Source: Betaproteobacteria bacterium LSUCC0117 (GTDB lineage Bacteria; Pseudomonadota; Gammaproteobacteria; Burkholderiales; Burkholderiaceae_C). From it: a DNA stretch of 64,000 nucleotides. Where the stretch lies: NCBI GenBank assembly GCA_030441535.1, contig JAUJFZ010000002.1, positions 62,001 to 126,000 of the forward strand, given 5' to 3'. The position numbers and the translations under genes were made by a program. Below, piece after piece: positions 53,242 to 61,254 of this stretch; position 1 is the first letter of the stretch; every line of letters starts with the position of its first letter. A model generated the notes under the pieces. The model ran no database searches and was not told the DNA's origin. It saw only the letters and a list, made by a program, of their open reading frames with translations.

Positions 53242-54900
53242 ATGAAGGAAAAGATACCGCATCAAAAGCCGCTAGCAATCAGCGTTGAGGACTGGGCCTG
53301 CGAAAGAGCCGTAAATGAAATGGACATCGGCAATCACCAAGAGGCACTGGCAATTCTTGATGGATTACTCGCGAAGAACCCGCGTCATTATCTCGCTAGA
53401 CTGAACCGAGGGCAGTGTCTGTCGGTGTTGGGGAGACACGAGGAAGCGGTCCGCGACCTTTACGCCATGCATGAACGCGCGCCCGACGACCTTCGAGTTT
53501 TGAAAATTTGCGGCATCGCACACACCAGGGGTGGCCATTTTGAGATGGCGATGCAATTTTTGCAACGGTATACCAAAGCAAAACCAAACGACTATGCTGC
53601 TTGGGAAAGTATGGCATCGGCAGCTATAAAGATGGGTTTGTACACCAATGCGTTAATGTACGCGACCCAAGCGCTCGGGCTCGAACCGTTGAACCCCAAC
53701 GCGTATAACAACTTGGGTGCAACTCTCATTGCCGTGAACCGCCTTTATGAAGCTGAGCAGGCCTTTCAGACAGCGCTAGCGATAGATCCGAACAACGCAT
53801 ACGCCTTGAGTAACTTGGGCACTATAGCCTTTGAGCGCGATAATTTTGCGGAGTCAATAAAGCATTACGAAGCAGTCTTGGCCAAGGTTGATGTCTCCTC
53901 ATACTTTGGTATGGACCTGCTCTATCGTTCCAGTTTTGCCTACCTGGGAGTGGGGCAATTACGAGAGGGCTGGCGCCGATATGACTACGGCTTTTGCCCG
54001 ACCGATAGAAGCAGTCGTCGCCCCAAGCGTAAATTTGGCGTCCCACAGTGGGCCGGAGAGCCACTGCGTGAGAAGCGCCTGCTGGTCTGGGGTGAGCAAG
54101 GGCTTGGGGATGAACTCTGGTTCTTCGGAATGCTAAATGAGGTGTTAGCGCTTTGTCAAAATGTCATTGTGGAATGCGACCCGCGTCTGGTGAGTCTGCT
54201 GCAGCGATCGTTCCCGAGCGTGCTTGTCCGTCCGAGTAGATTGACAAAAGCCAATCTGCTAGATTCCACTGATTTCGACTTGCATATCCCCGTAGGCTCG
54301 TTAATGAGCTTATTTGTGTTAGAAATAGAGGATGTAAAAAAATATAAGCCGTATATAAAGCCGGAAAAAAATATTAAAGATTATTTTTTAAAAAGACTCT
54401 TACCCTATCGTGGGAAAAAGCTTATTGGCGTTTGTTGGAGAAGCGGTAAAATAGACTCAGCACGATCAAAGCATTACCTCTCAATAGAGGATTTAATATC
54501 TCCGTTGATATCAGATGACGCCATATTTGTGAACCTGCAATATGGCCCGTGCGAGGAAGAACTATCTCGTGTAGAGGAGAAATATGGGATAAAAATAATT
54601 CGTTGGGAAGACATTGATCTAAAAGATAATCTAGAACAAGTTGCCGCACTTATTTCAACTTTAGATATAGTGGTATCCGCTGGGACGGCGGTAGCAGAAA
54701 TGGCTATGGCTGTTGGTCAGCAATTAATAGTATTCGGCCCTTTCGGGTGGCGCTTCTTGGGACAGAGTGAATTTCCGTGGGGCGAGAATGTTCTTTATTT
54801 TACACCAACTGACGGTGACGAATTAAAGAGTGTAATTCCTAGAATTAAATTCGTAATGGATAATAATTTAATAAGAAATATTATTCAAGATGAAAGTTGA
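53242..54900 (+). CDS. TPR protein with glycosyltransferase-like C-terminal domain
   Basis: A 552-residue protein from ATG 53242. Residues about 20-235 form six or so TPR repeats (NPNAYNNLGATLIAVNRLYEAEQAFQTALAIDPNNAYA). The C-terminal part has LLVWGEQGLGDELWFFGML and KKLIGVCWRSGK, AGTAVAEMAMAVGQQLIVFGP, the pattern of TPR-coupled GT9/GT41-like glycosyltransferases. A role in flagellin glycosylation is likely from its place between two flagellin genes. From about 54290 the gene turns AT-rich, unlike its first half, which suggests a mosaic origin. Confidence 0.78.
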   Translation: MKEKIPHQKPLAISVEDWACERAVNEMDIGNHQEALAILDGLLAKNPRHYLARLNRGQCLSVLGRHEEAVRDLYAMHERAPDDLRVLKICGIAHTRGGHFEMAMQFLQRYTKAKPNDYAAWESMASAAIKMGLYTNALMYATQALGLEPLNPNAYNNLGATLIAVNRLYEAEQAFQTALAIDPNNAYALSNLGTIAFERDNFAESIKHYEAVLAKVDVSSYFGMDLLYRSSFAYLGVGQLREGWRRYDYGFCPTDRSSRRPKRKFGVPQWAGEPLREKRLLVWGEQGLGDELWFFGMLNEVLALCQNVIVECDPRLVSLLQRSFPSVLVRPSRLTKANLLDSTDFDLHIPVGSLMSLFVLEIEDVKKYKPYIKPEKNIKDYFLKRLLPYRGKKLIGVCWRSGKIDSARSKHYLSIEDLISPLISDDAIFVNLQYGPCEEELSRVEEKYGIKIIRWEDIDLKDNLEQVAALISTLDIVVSAGTAVAEMAMAVGQQLIVFGPFGWRFLGQSEFPWGENVLYFTPTDGDELKSVIPRIKFVMDNNLIRNIIQDES

Positions 54901-55251
54901 TTAAATGACGTACGTGAATTAAATAAAAAACGATTGAATTAGGTGGAATAAAGGAAAAATTTATTTTCTTTTTGTCACTCGCTGTTGGTAAGCAAATTAT
55001 GTGCCCAAACTCAGTACGAGCTTCCATGTAATTAGTGCGGTAGAAAATTCATTGGATCAGGCAAGAGGGCATAGATCATGCTTCGTCAAGGGGCAGACGC
55101 GGGATTGAGTTTGCCTTTTCTGCCCTCAGTCTGTCGATCTTTCTCGTTTTGATACCAGCAAAATCAAATGTGGTCGTTAAGTTTTTATGCAGACTTTTAG
55201 CATCGTAGCGTCTACTTGTTGGCTTTGGGTATTCTAGAGTTTTCCTAAAAT
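54901..55251 (+). other. Gap without recognisable gene
   Basis: About 350 bases between the TPR-glycosyltransferase and the broken glycosyltransferase. The first 100 bases are very AT-rich. Short open frames exist on both strands (for example 55076-55258 leftward, 60 residues) but none has a convincing ribosome-binding site or familiar motif. It may be decayed coding sequence. Confidence 0.5.
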
Positions 55252-56375
55252 ATGACAATAATTGTTTTGCAAGGCCAATCTCAAAACAACGTTTTGAGGT
55301 AGTTCGCCTATAGTACGTTCAATGCGATTCAGGCGAACGGTCGTTCAAGCGTGTTAGTCGATCTACTGGAGACGAATTGGAAGCGTCGCTTTCAGAAGTT
55401 GTTATCGACGGGAAGTCTTTCGGGTATTGTGGCGTTCAATGCTGTTTTGGGAGATCTTTTATCTGCTGAGCTAGATATCCCCTACGTTGCCTGCTTAGTT
55501 GATGCTCCACACTACCATTTCGATCGGCTTCGATCTTCGTTGCGCCGCCGACATGTTTTCTGCGCGGCCAAACATCACCTTAACTTCATTAAAGAGTCTT
55601 CCTTGTCTGCGAATGCGACCGTATTGTTATCCGGTTGTGAAACCTTGCCCAGCGATATTCCCATAGGGGGACCGAGAGTACACGGTGTTTTGATTGCGGC
55701 AAGTTGGATGGGTAGACCTGAAAACTTTTGGTCAAATTTCAACGACAACCGGTTAATTGCAATTTCTAAAGAGTCCATTGAATTACTAAATTTAAACGCG
55801 AATGTGGATGCTTATCAGGCAGTTAAGAGTGCGGCGAAGATAAATGGAGCAAACTTTGAGTTCAATCAGTTCTGGATGTTCTTAGTGTCGCAAGTGCATA
55901 ACTACATTCGGAAGGTTGATCGCATAAAGGAGGTGGAAAGTCTGGTGGCCTCAGGTTTACCCCTCACGTTGGTGGGCTCGGGGTGGTCCGAACATATTGC
56001 GTTGGGTAAGAACGTGACGGTACTTGAGAGCGTTGACAGTAGCGCCATGTCTGCGCTTTGTAGACAGGCTAAGGTCGTCGTTAATTTAAACGCATCGAAT
56101 GGCTCACGTGAGAGGCTTTTTGAAGCCATGAATGCAGGCGCTGCGGTTGTTAGTGAAAAAAGTGCTGTATCGCTGAATACTTTAAAGATGGTAGAGACAT
56201 TCAGTTTTTTGACCGTAAGCGACCGGGCAGTTTGCCTGATGTTGTTAAAGAATTATTGGGTGCCGATCGCTATGTGAGCGTGGCTGCCAGGGGGCGCGAG
56301 CGGGTGCGAGCAGCGCACACGTGGGATCATCGCGCTAGGTCTTTGCTACATGTTTTGGACTCCATCCGCACTTGA
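55252..56375 (+). pseudogene. Glycosyltransferase-like gene with in-frame stop and frameshift
   Basis: The frame starts at ATG 55252 (MTIIVLQGQSQNNVLR), meets TAG at 55300-55302, and continues FAYSTFNAIQANGRSSVLVD into a long open frame to 56277. There, at a T6 run (56205-56210), the sense continues in another frame: with one added T it reads SFFDRKRPGSLPDVV to RAAHTWDHRARSLLHVLD and TGA at 56375. The body has NASNGSRERLFEAMNAGAAVV, typical of CgeB/GT1-like glycosyltransferases. The repaired product would be about 374 residues. Either a decaying gene or sequence errors; a role in flagellin glycosylation is inferred. Confidence 0.75.
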
Positions 56376-56394
56376 GTCAGCGAGTTCGCATGTC

Positions 56395-56409
56395 GGGCAT
56401 GCTAATTGC
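56395..56409 (+). promoter_or_regulatory. Sigma-54-like promoter of the 56449 gene
   Basis: GGGCAT, GCTAA, TTGC, then T. The GG and GC pairs are exactly 10 bases apart; the first base differs from the TGGCAC/T consensus. Transcription would start near 56420, about 29 bases before the ATG. Confidence 0.62.
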
Positions 56410-56448
56410 TCATGATGGTTATCCGACACTTCACCCAAGGAGCACATC

Positions 56449-56916
56449 ATGTCCCAATTAGTACAAGAGTTAATGCAAGAGGCCAGCTATGGTCGTATGT
56501 TGAGCGATCGCAAGGTGGCGCGTTTTTCACCCGCAGAAATGCGAGAAGCGATTCAAGAACTGGTTGGTCAAGACCGCCTCGATATGGCGAACGCCTTGAT
56601 CGATGCGGGGTTGGCCTTGCACCCTGAAAGCGACGATGTGCTGGCTATTGCAGCGCTGGTCGCCATGGTTCGACAAGATTGGGTACAGGCTATTGAGCTA
56701 TTGACCAAATTGATGTTGGTTCAAGATGGCGCTGTGCAACCTTTCACCCACCTGATGTTGGTGCGTGCCTTGCGCTCTAATCTTGAGCCAGCAGCCGCAT
56801 TGCAGGCGACAGTGACGGGGCTCATCCAATACCCCGACCACGCTGAGCTTTTGGCTGAGCAGGTTGCGCTGTTTGAGTTGGCTGGGATGGCGCACCCCGG
56901 TGCGATTGCCGATTAA
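56449..56916 (+). CDS. Small helical (TPR-like) protein before flagellin 2
   Basis: A 155-residue all-helical protein with AAGGAG before the ATG. The segments LVGQDRLDMANALIDAGLALHPESDDVLAIAALVAMVRQDWVQAIELLTKLM look like degenerate TPR pairs. No signal peptide. I do not recognise a family. It has its own sigma-54-like promoter and terminator, and sits just upstream of the sigma-54-controlled flagellin 2, so a chaperone or regulatory role for that flagellin is possible but unproven. Confidence 0.8.
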   Translation: MSQLVQELMQEASYGRMLSDRKVARFSPAEMREAIQELVGQDRLDMANALIDAGLALHPESDDVLAIAALVAMVRQDWVQAIELLTKLMLVQDGAVQPFTHLMLVRALRSNLEPAAALQATVTGLIQYPDHAELLAEQVALFELAGMAHPGAIAD

Positions 56917-56962
56917 ACATTCCGACTTGAAACGCTGCTCTGCGCGGCGGCTGCCAGACACA

Positions 56963-56997
56963 AGCCAAGTGCGCTCAAAGCCACTTGGCTTTTTATT
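56963..56997 (+). terminator. Rho-independent terminator after the 56449 gene
   Basis: AGCCAAGTG, 10-base loop, CACTTGGCT followed by TTTTATTTT: a 9-bp perfect stem with T-rich tail, 47 bases after the stop. Confidence 0.88.
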
Positions 56998-57235
56998 TTC
57001 CGCGTAGTTAATGCCGTTCAAAACATTCTGCAAGTGCGCCAGTTCTTTACCTGTTTTTGGACGGGTGTCGAAAAACGGCAAAGCTTTGCCCTGTTGCCGC
57101 TTTATCAACTGTTGCCCGGCAAGTCTTTGCCTACGGCGTTCAGTAAGCCTAAAAAGTAGTAATAAAAAACTAAAAATCTTAATCAAAACTCAGATTTGCG
57201 GTTTGGGGTCGGGCTCGCAACCTACTTTTAAAAGC
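56998..57235 (+). other. Region upstream of flagellin 2 without gene
   Basis: About 240 bases between the terminator and the sigma-54 promoter of flagellin 2. Open frames crossing it have no motif or ribosome-binding site. The stretch 57155-57190 is AT-rich (many A-runs) and could hold activator or bending-protein sites for the sigma-54 promoter; this is inference. Confidence 0.45.
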
Positions 57236-57250
57236 TGGCACGACCGTTGC
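57236..57250 (+). promoter_or_regulatory. Sigma-54 promoter of flagellin 2
   Basis: TGGCAC, GACCG, TTGC followed by TT, a full match to the RpoN consensus. Transcription would start near 57262, giving a leader of about 93 bases before the flagellin ATG at 57355. Confidence 0.88.
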
Positions 57251-57354
57251 TTATCGGAGGCATAACGAGGTTCTTTAGTGCTTTGAAGCAAAACAGCACT
57301 GAGAGTTTTTAACGTTGAATCATCCAGACACCGGAGTGAGCTAGGAGCTAGAAC

Positions 57355-60294
57355 ATGTCAGTTATCAACACAAACGTAAAAGCGCTATACACGCAAGCAG
57401 CCTTGAAGGTCTCAGGCCGCGATGGCGCGACGGCAATGCAGCAGCTCTCTACGGGTAAGCGCATCAATTCTGCCAAGGATGATGCGGCGGGGATGGCAAT
57501 TGCCACCCGAATGACGCAACAGATTCGTAGCCTGAACCAGGCGGTCAGAAATGCGGGTGACGCTATTTCTCTGATTCAGACGGCTGAAGGTGCGACGGGT
57601 GAGATCACCGACATGTTGCAGCGCATGCGCGAATTGGCGATTCAGGCGATCAACGACACCAACGCCAACGAGCAACGCGGTTATCTGGATCTTGAGTTTC
57701 AGCAACTGAAGCAAGAGATTGTCCGAATTTCCGACACCACCGAGTGGAACGGTTTCTCAATTTTGAACGGTACGGCTGGTGTCCCTGTTGGCGAACGGCC
57801 TGTTTACAAGGCGACTTCGGAGTCGAGGTTTGATTCCGTCTTGATCAACCCGACAACAACCCGTGATATCAGCGGTTCGGAAGCAGGCGAGACTCAAACA
57901 TTGACCTTTGCCGCTGCTGGTGCGAGCAACGGGACGATCACGGTAGGCGGCGTTTCTGTAAGTGTCACCGCAAGCGCTGCGAACACAGTCGTTGCTACTG
58001 CAGTGAGGGATGCTCTATTAGCCAGTGATGACTTCGGGGCAAACTCTGGGCGCAGTGTCTCTGTTTCCAGTAACGTTGTCACCATCGTTTACGGTGCGTC
58101 TGAGGGTAATGTTGCTGCGACTACTGTAAGTGATTCAGCGCTTGCCAGCTCTACAACCGTCGCAACGACTGTGGCGGCAGTAACCCAAGCAACAGAAGCG
58201 TTCACTCTCAATGGCAAATTTTTACAAAGTGGCTCCCTGTCATTCAGTGGGGACTTAGCCTCGGATAACACAGCCTACGCAGTTACTTTCACAACCGCCA
58301 GGGGTGAGACCATCACAATGACCGGAAGTGTGGACGTCGATGCTGGCACCGTCTCCTTTGATGAAACGGTCGGCAATAACAGTAAAGTTATTTCTGATAA
58401 TCTCGTTTACACATTCAAAGATAGCGCCGGTACCGCGTTGGACATCACAAACCGCGCGATCGCTCTCGCCGTTGATGTACCGGGCTCCGTGCCGCCAATC
58501 AATACTGGTGACTTGATCATCAATGGCATAACCATTGGGGCTTCCTATGCGGCGGATGACTTGCTGTCACCACCCGACAATGCCTCGGGCTCCGCGATTG
58601 CAAAAGCTGCAGCGATTAACCGTCAAACAACCCTGACGGGCGTCAATGCGGTGGTGAATCCAAACACCATGACTGGTAAGGCCCAAACCGGTACTTCAGT
58701 CGTTTCGGGTCGGGTGATCATCAACGGCATTACATCGCCGTTGATTACCTCGGTCTTGAACAACACCCGCGAGTCTCGCGAGGCTGCAATTTCTGCGATC
58801 AACCGAATCAGTGACAAAACTGGTGTTGTCGCGGTTAGCAGTAATAGCGACACAGAGGGTATTCGCTTAGTCGCAGCTGATGGCCGAAACATTGAGGTCA
58901 GGTTTGACACCACAAATTCGTCGGCTGACTTTGCGGCACGCACAGGTTTGAAAGAGGGTGTTCAGGCTGGTACTTACTCCTTGGAGTCTCGTGTTGAAGC
59001 GCCAATCGTTATCACCACCTCCTCAACGGGAGACCCCACGAACGCGGCCATCCGACTCGGAGATTACTCAACGAATGAGTCAACGCTGAGTACCCTTGCG
59101 CGGGCCGAGGTGCAGGCGGGTGGAACGCCTGTCACACTAGCCGCAGGTGATTTAGTTATCAACGGAATTGATATCCCTGGCGCAACCACTGCAGGCGATA
59201 ACCGGACTGAGACAGTTGCGTTAACGACGCTCACCAATCAGAAAGGTGCGAGCGGCGTTGCAATGGCGGCAGCCATCAACGCGGTGAGTGACCTCACGGG
59301 CGTTACGGCGACCGCGAACCCAGTCGAGACCGCTGGTGTCTCAACGACTGTGGGTTCGTTGACGGGTCTCCAGTCGATATTTATCAACGGTATCGAGGTC
59401 GAGGTGGATTTTGGTGTGGCGTCTCCGGCACAGACCGCAAGCGAGCGCGTTGCTGCGGTGGTTGCCGCTGTGAATCCTAAGGTGGGGGCTACTGGCGTGG
59501 TTGCAACCGCCAACCCACAGGGCGGGGTCACGCTAAAGACAGAGGATGGCAGAAACCTGTCAATATGGATTGATGACACGAGTAGTGGCCCGACTGCTGC
59601 AAACTTCGGTCTTGCCGCCTCTGACGGTACGACCGAGGTTGCTGGCGTATCACTTAAATCAGTCACTGCGACTAACGAGCTCAGCAAGGCCGCAACTTTG
59701 TACGGTGGGGTAACTTTTCACAGTGATGAGGCCTTTACCATTGAGCCCGGCTCAAACGGTTACGGCTCCAGCAGCCACTTTGATGCGCTCGGTTTCCGAG
59801 AGGGAACATACGGCGGTGTGGTCGATGAAGCAGTGAGCAAGATGACCCCGCCAAACACCGGGCGCTTGAGTTTCCACGTGGGTGCAAGCGCCAATCAAAC
59901 AATCACAATCGATCTCGCCGATTTTGGCAAGGGCGGCCCGATAACGGGTGCGATCACAGACGATGTGGATCTCTGGGATTCTGAATCTCGCGTAAATCGC
60001 ATTGACTCAGGTGCAGCAGCCAAGGCCGTACTAGAGAAGCTCGATTTGGCCATGGACAAAGTGAACGCCACTCGCGGAACCATGGGTGCCGTGATGAACC
60101 GCCTCGAACACGTCATCGACAATCTGATGAACGTGTCGATGAACAGTGAGGCTTCACGCAGTCAGATTGAGGATGCTGATTACGCGGCAGCGTCAACCGA
60201 GTTGGCGCGCACGCAGATCATGCAACAAGCTGGTATTTCTGTCTTGGCGCAAGCCAATGCGGATCAGCAGAACGTCTTGAAGTTGCTGCAGTAA
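57355..60294 (+). CDS. Flagellin 2, very long
   Basis: A 979-residue flagellin, about twice the common length. N-terminus: VINTNVKALYTQAALKVSGR, LSTGKRINSAKDDAAGMAIA; C-terminus: SRSQIEDADYAAASTELARTQ and QQNVLKLLQ. The middle holds one module shared with FlgE and FliD (about residues 180-275) and four flagellin_IN-like units (INGITIG, INGITSP, INGIDIP, INGIEVE, each followed by a helix and TGV.A). AGGAG precedes the ATG. A sigma-54 promoter separates its control from flagellin 1. Confidence 0.95.
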   Translation: MSVINTNVKALYTQAALKVSGRDGATAMQQLSTGKRINSAKDDAAGMAIATRMTQQIRSLNQAVRNAGDAISLIQTAEGATGEITDMLQRMRELAIQAINDTNANEQRGYLDLEFQQLKQEIVRISDTTEWNGFSILNGTAGVPVGERPVYKATSESRFDSVLINPTTTRDISGSEAGETQTLTFAAAGASNGTITVGGVSVSVTASAANTVVATAVRDALLASDDFGANSGRSVSVSSNVVTIVYGASEGNVAATTVSDSALASSTTVATTVAAVTQATEAFTLNGKFLQSGSLSFSGDLASDNTAYAVTFTTARGETITMTGSVDVDAGTVSFDETVGNNSKVISDNLVYTFKDSAGTALDITNRAIALAVDVPGSVPPINTGDLIINGITIGASYAADDLLSPPDNASGSAIAKAAAINRQTTLTGVNAVVNPNTMTGKAQTGTSVVSGRVIINGITSPLITSVLNNTRESREAAISAINRISDKTGVVAVSSNSDTEGIRLVAADGRNIEVRFDTTNSSADFAARTGLKEGVQAGTYSLESRVEAPIVITTSSTGDPTNAAIRLGDYSTNESTLSTLARAEVQAGGTPVTLAAGDLVINGIDIPGATTAGDNRTETVALTTLTNQKGASGVAMAAAINAVSDLTGVTATANPVETAGVSTTVGSLTGLQSIFINGIEVEVDFGVASPAQTASERVAAVVAAVNPKVGATGVVATANPQGGVTLKTEDGRNLSIWIDDTSSGPTAANFGLAASDGTTEVAGVSLKSVTATNELSKAATLYGGVTFHSDEAFTIEPGSNGYGSSSHFDALGFREGTYGGVVDEAVSKMTPPNTGRLSFHVGASANQTITIDLADFGKGGPITGAITDDVDLWDSESRVNRIDSGAAAKAVLEKLDLAMDKVNATRGTMGAVMNRLEHVIDNLMNVSMNSEASRSQIEDADYAAASTELARTQIMQQAGISVLAQANADQQNVLKLLQ
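57892..58185 (+). repeat. Shared beta module, copy in flagellin 2
   Basis: Encodes TLTFAAAGASNGTI, then TVGGVSVSV, VVATAVRDALLASDDF and IVYGASEGNV, in the same order as the copies in flgE (38613-38886) and fliD (49163-49460). Confidence 0.78.
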
Positions 60295-60328
60295 TGTGAA
60301 GGGTGAGTAGCCAAACGAGAGTTCAGAT

Positions 60329-60369
60329 GGCGCACGGATCACCCGGTCTGCGCGCCTCTTTTTTTATTG
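60329..60369 (+). terminator. Probable terminator after flagellin 2
   Basis: GGCGC, an inner loop with CGG/CCG pairing, GCGCC, then TCTTTTTTTATT, 35 bases after the flagellin stop. The stem is imperfect but the T-run is strong. Confidence 0.62.
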
Positions 60370-60543
60370 CTCTTTAGGTGTCGGTCCACCATCGCGGCAG
60401 ACGGCGAAGACGAAGTGCTGTGAGCGGTTGGCAACGATGTACTTACGCTCTTGTTGGCAGCTATCGAGGGAGGCAAATTGAAATTCACCTTGGGTGCCGC
60501 ATTGCCCCATGACCAGGCCGTAACAGAGAACTAGAGTCGCCAT
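60364..60543 (-). CDS. Small Cys-containing protein, possible
   Basis: A 59-residue frame read leftward from ATG 60543 to TAA 60364, starting MATLVLCYGLVMGQCGTQGEF and ending GGPTPKEQ. It has four Cys (7, 15, 29, 49) and a hydrophobic start that could be a short signal or anchor. The segment SLDSCQQERKYIVANRS resembles small secreted Cys proteins common in betaproteobacteria, where a Cys pair surrounds an RK stretch. There is no clear ribosome-binding site. It lies convergent to flagellin 2, touching its terminator. Confidence 0.45.
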   Translation of the reverse strand: MATLVLCYGLVMGQCGTQGEFQFASLDSCQQERKYIVANRSQHFVFAVCRDGGPTPKEQ

Positions 60544-60658
60544 GATGGATGATTTAATTCAAAAGGTTTCGTTTGGTGTGCAGGCGCAATGCCTGTAAGC
60601 TCAGTACAGGTATCGGCAGTATTTCAAAATAGTTGAATCATCAATTCTTATTCAGATC

Positions 60659-61033
60659 ATGGCAAACACGCTACAAAAGTCTAAGACCAAGCGCAAGAAG
60701 ACGTGCGCGGTGTGCATGCGGATTCGTTATTTCTTGATCGTGGCTGGTATGTTATTGCTCGCCCTATGGGCCCGCCCCGATTGGCGCTTGCCGCCAGGCT
60801 ACGACTACAGCGCCATCGTGGGCGACTTGTTTTTAGGCGCTTTTGTGGTGGTTTTTATATGGAAGTATTGGGTCTATCGCCGTTCACGCAATCAAAGTGG
60901 TGCCGATGCCGCCGCCGAAGATGCCTCACGTGAGGCCCGTTTTGAGGCGCTGCGCCGTGCTGCTGACGCGGCTGAGGCCGAGTTGGCGCAACGCGAGAGC
61001 CAAGCTCAAAAGCCCGCGGAGCCACGCGTGTGA
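60659..61033 (+). CDS. Unknown small membrane protein
   Basis: A 124-residue protein with two membrane helices (about residues 22-40 and 50-72) and an Ala/Glu-rich, coiled-coil-like C-terminus (EARFEALRRAADAAEAELAQRE). The N-terminus is very basic and has CAVC (Cys16, Cys19). Not recognised. Its stop overlaps the GTG start of the next gene, so the two are coupled. Confidence 0.7.
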   Translation: MANTLQKSKTKRKKTCAVCMRIRYFLIVAGMLLLALWARPDWRLPPGYDYSAIVGDLFLGAFVVVFIWKYWVYRRSRNQSGADAAAEDASREARFEALRRAADAAEAELAQRESQAQKPAEPRV

Positions 61034-61254
61034 ACAAGGGCCCTAATTGTTGGCAGTGCCAGCATTTCGGTATCAGTTACGACGTGAAATTGCCGTACCT
61101 GTGTCGTTTGATGGGCTTCAAGACCAAGCTGCTTCCAGCCATTGAGGTACTGCGCGCAGATGGTCAATATTGCCAAGGCTTTTTTGCCAAGGTGGCGCAG
61201 CCCGTAAAAACGGCAGCTAGCCAAAACAATGGACAAGTGGATCATGATGTTTAG
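61030..61254 (+). CDS. Small conserved Cys-motif protein
   Basis: A 74-residue protein with GTG start. It has CWQC (Cys7, Cys10), YLCRLMGFKTKLLPAIEVLRADG and CQGF (Cys25, Cys48), a four-Cys arrangement typical of a small metal-binding fold. I recall similar small hypothetical proteins in proteobacteria but no function. It overlaps the genes on both sides and forms a three-gene unit with the membrane protein and the Sel1 protein. Confidence 0.75.
   Translation: MNKGPNCWQCQHFGISYDVKLPYLCRLMGFKTKLLPAIEVLRADGQYCQGFFAKVAQPVKTAASQNNGQVDHDV

Noticed and set aside
55076..55258. Leftward 60-residue frame in the gap before the broken glycosyltransferase
   Set aside because: No ribosome-binding site, no motif, and it overlaps the start of the broken gene.
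56205..56210. T6 tract as a proven phase-variation switch
   Set aside because: Six T bases are short for efficient slippage, and the same gene also has an in-frame TAG, so decay or sequence error is at least as likely.
57011..57265. 84-residue open frame before flagellin 2
   Set aside because: It overlaps the sigma-54 promoter, has no ribosome-binding site or motif, and has an unlikely amino-acid composition.
57355..60294. Enzyme domain (flagellinolysin-type metallopeptidase) inside the large flagellin 2
   Set aside because: No HExxH motif or other catalytic pattern is present; the insert is made of beta-rich repeats.
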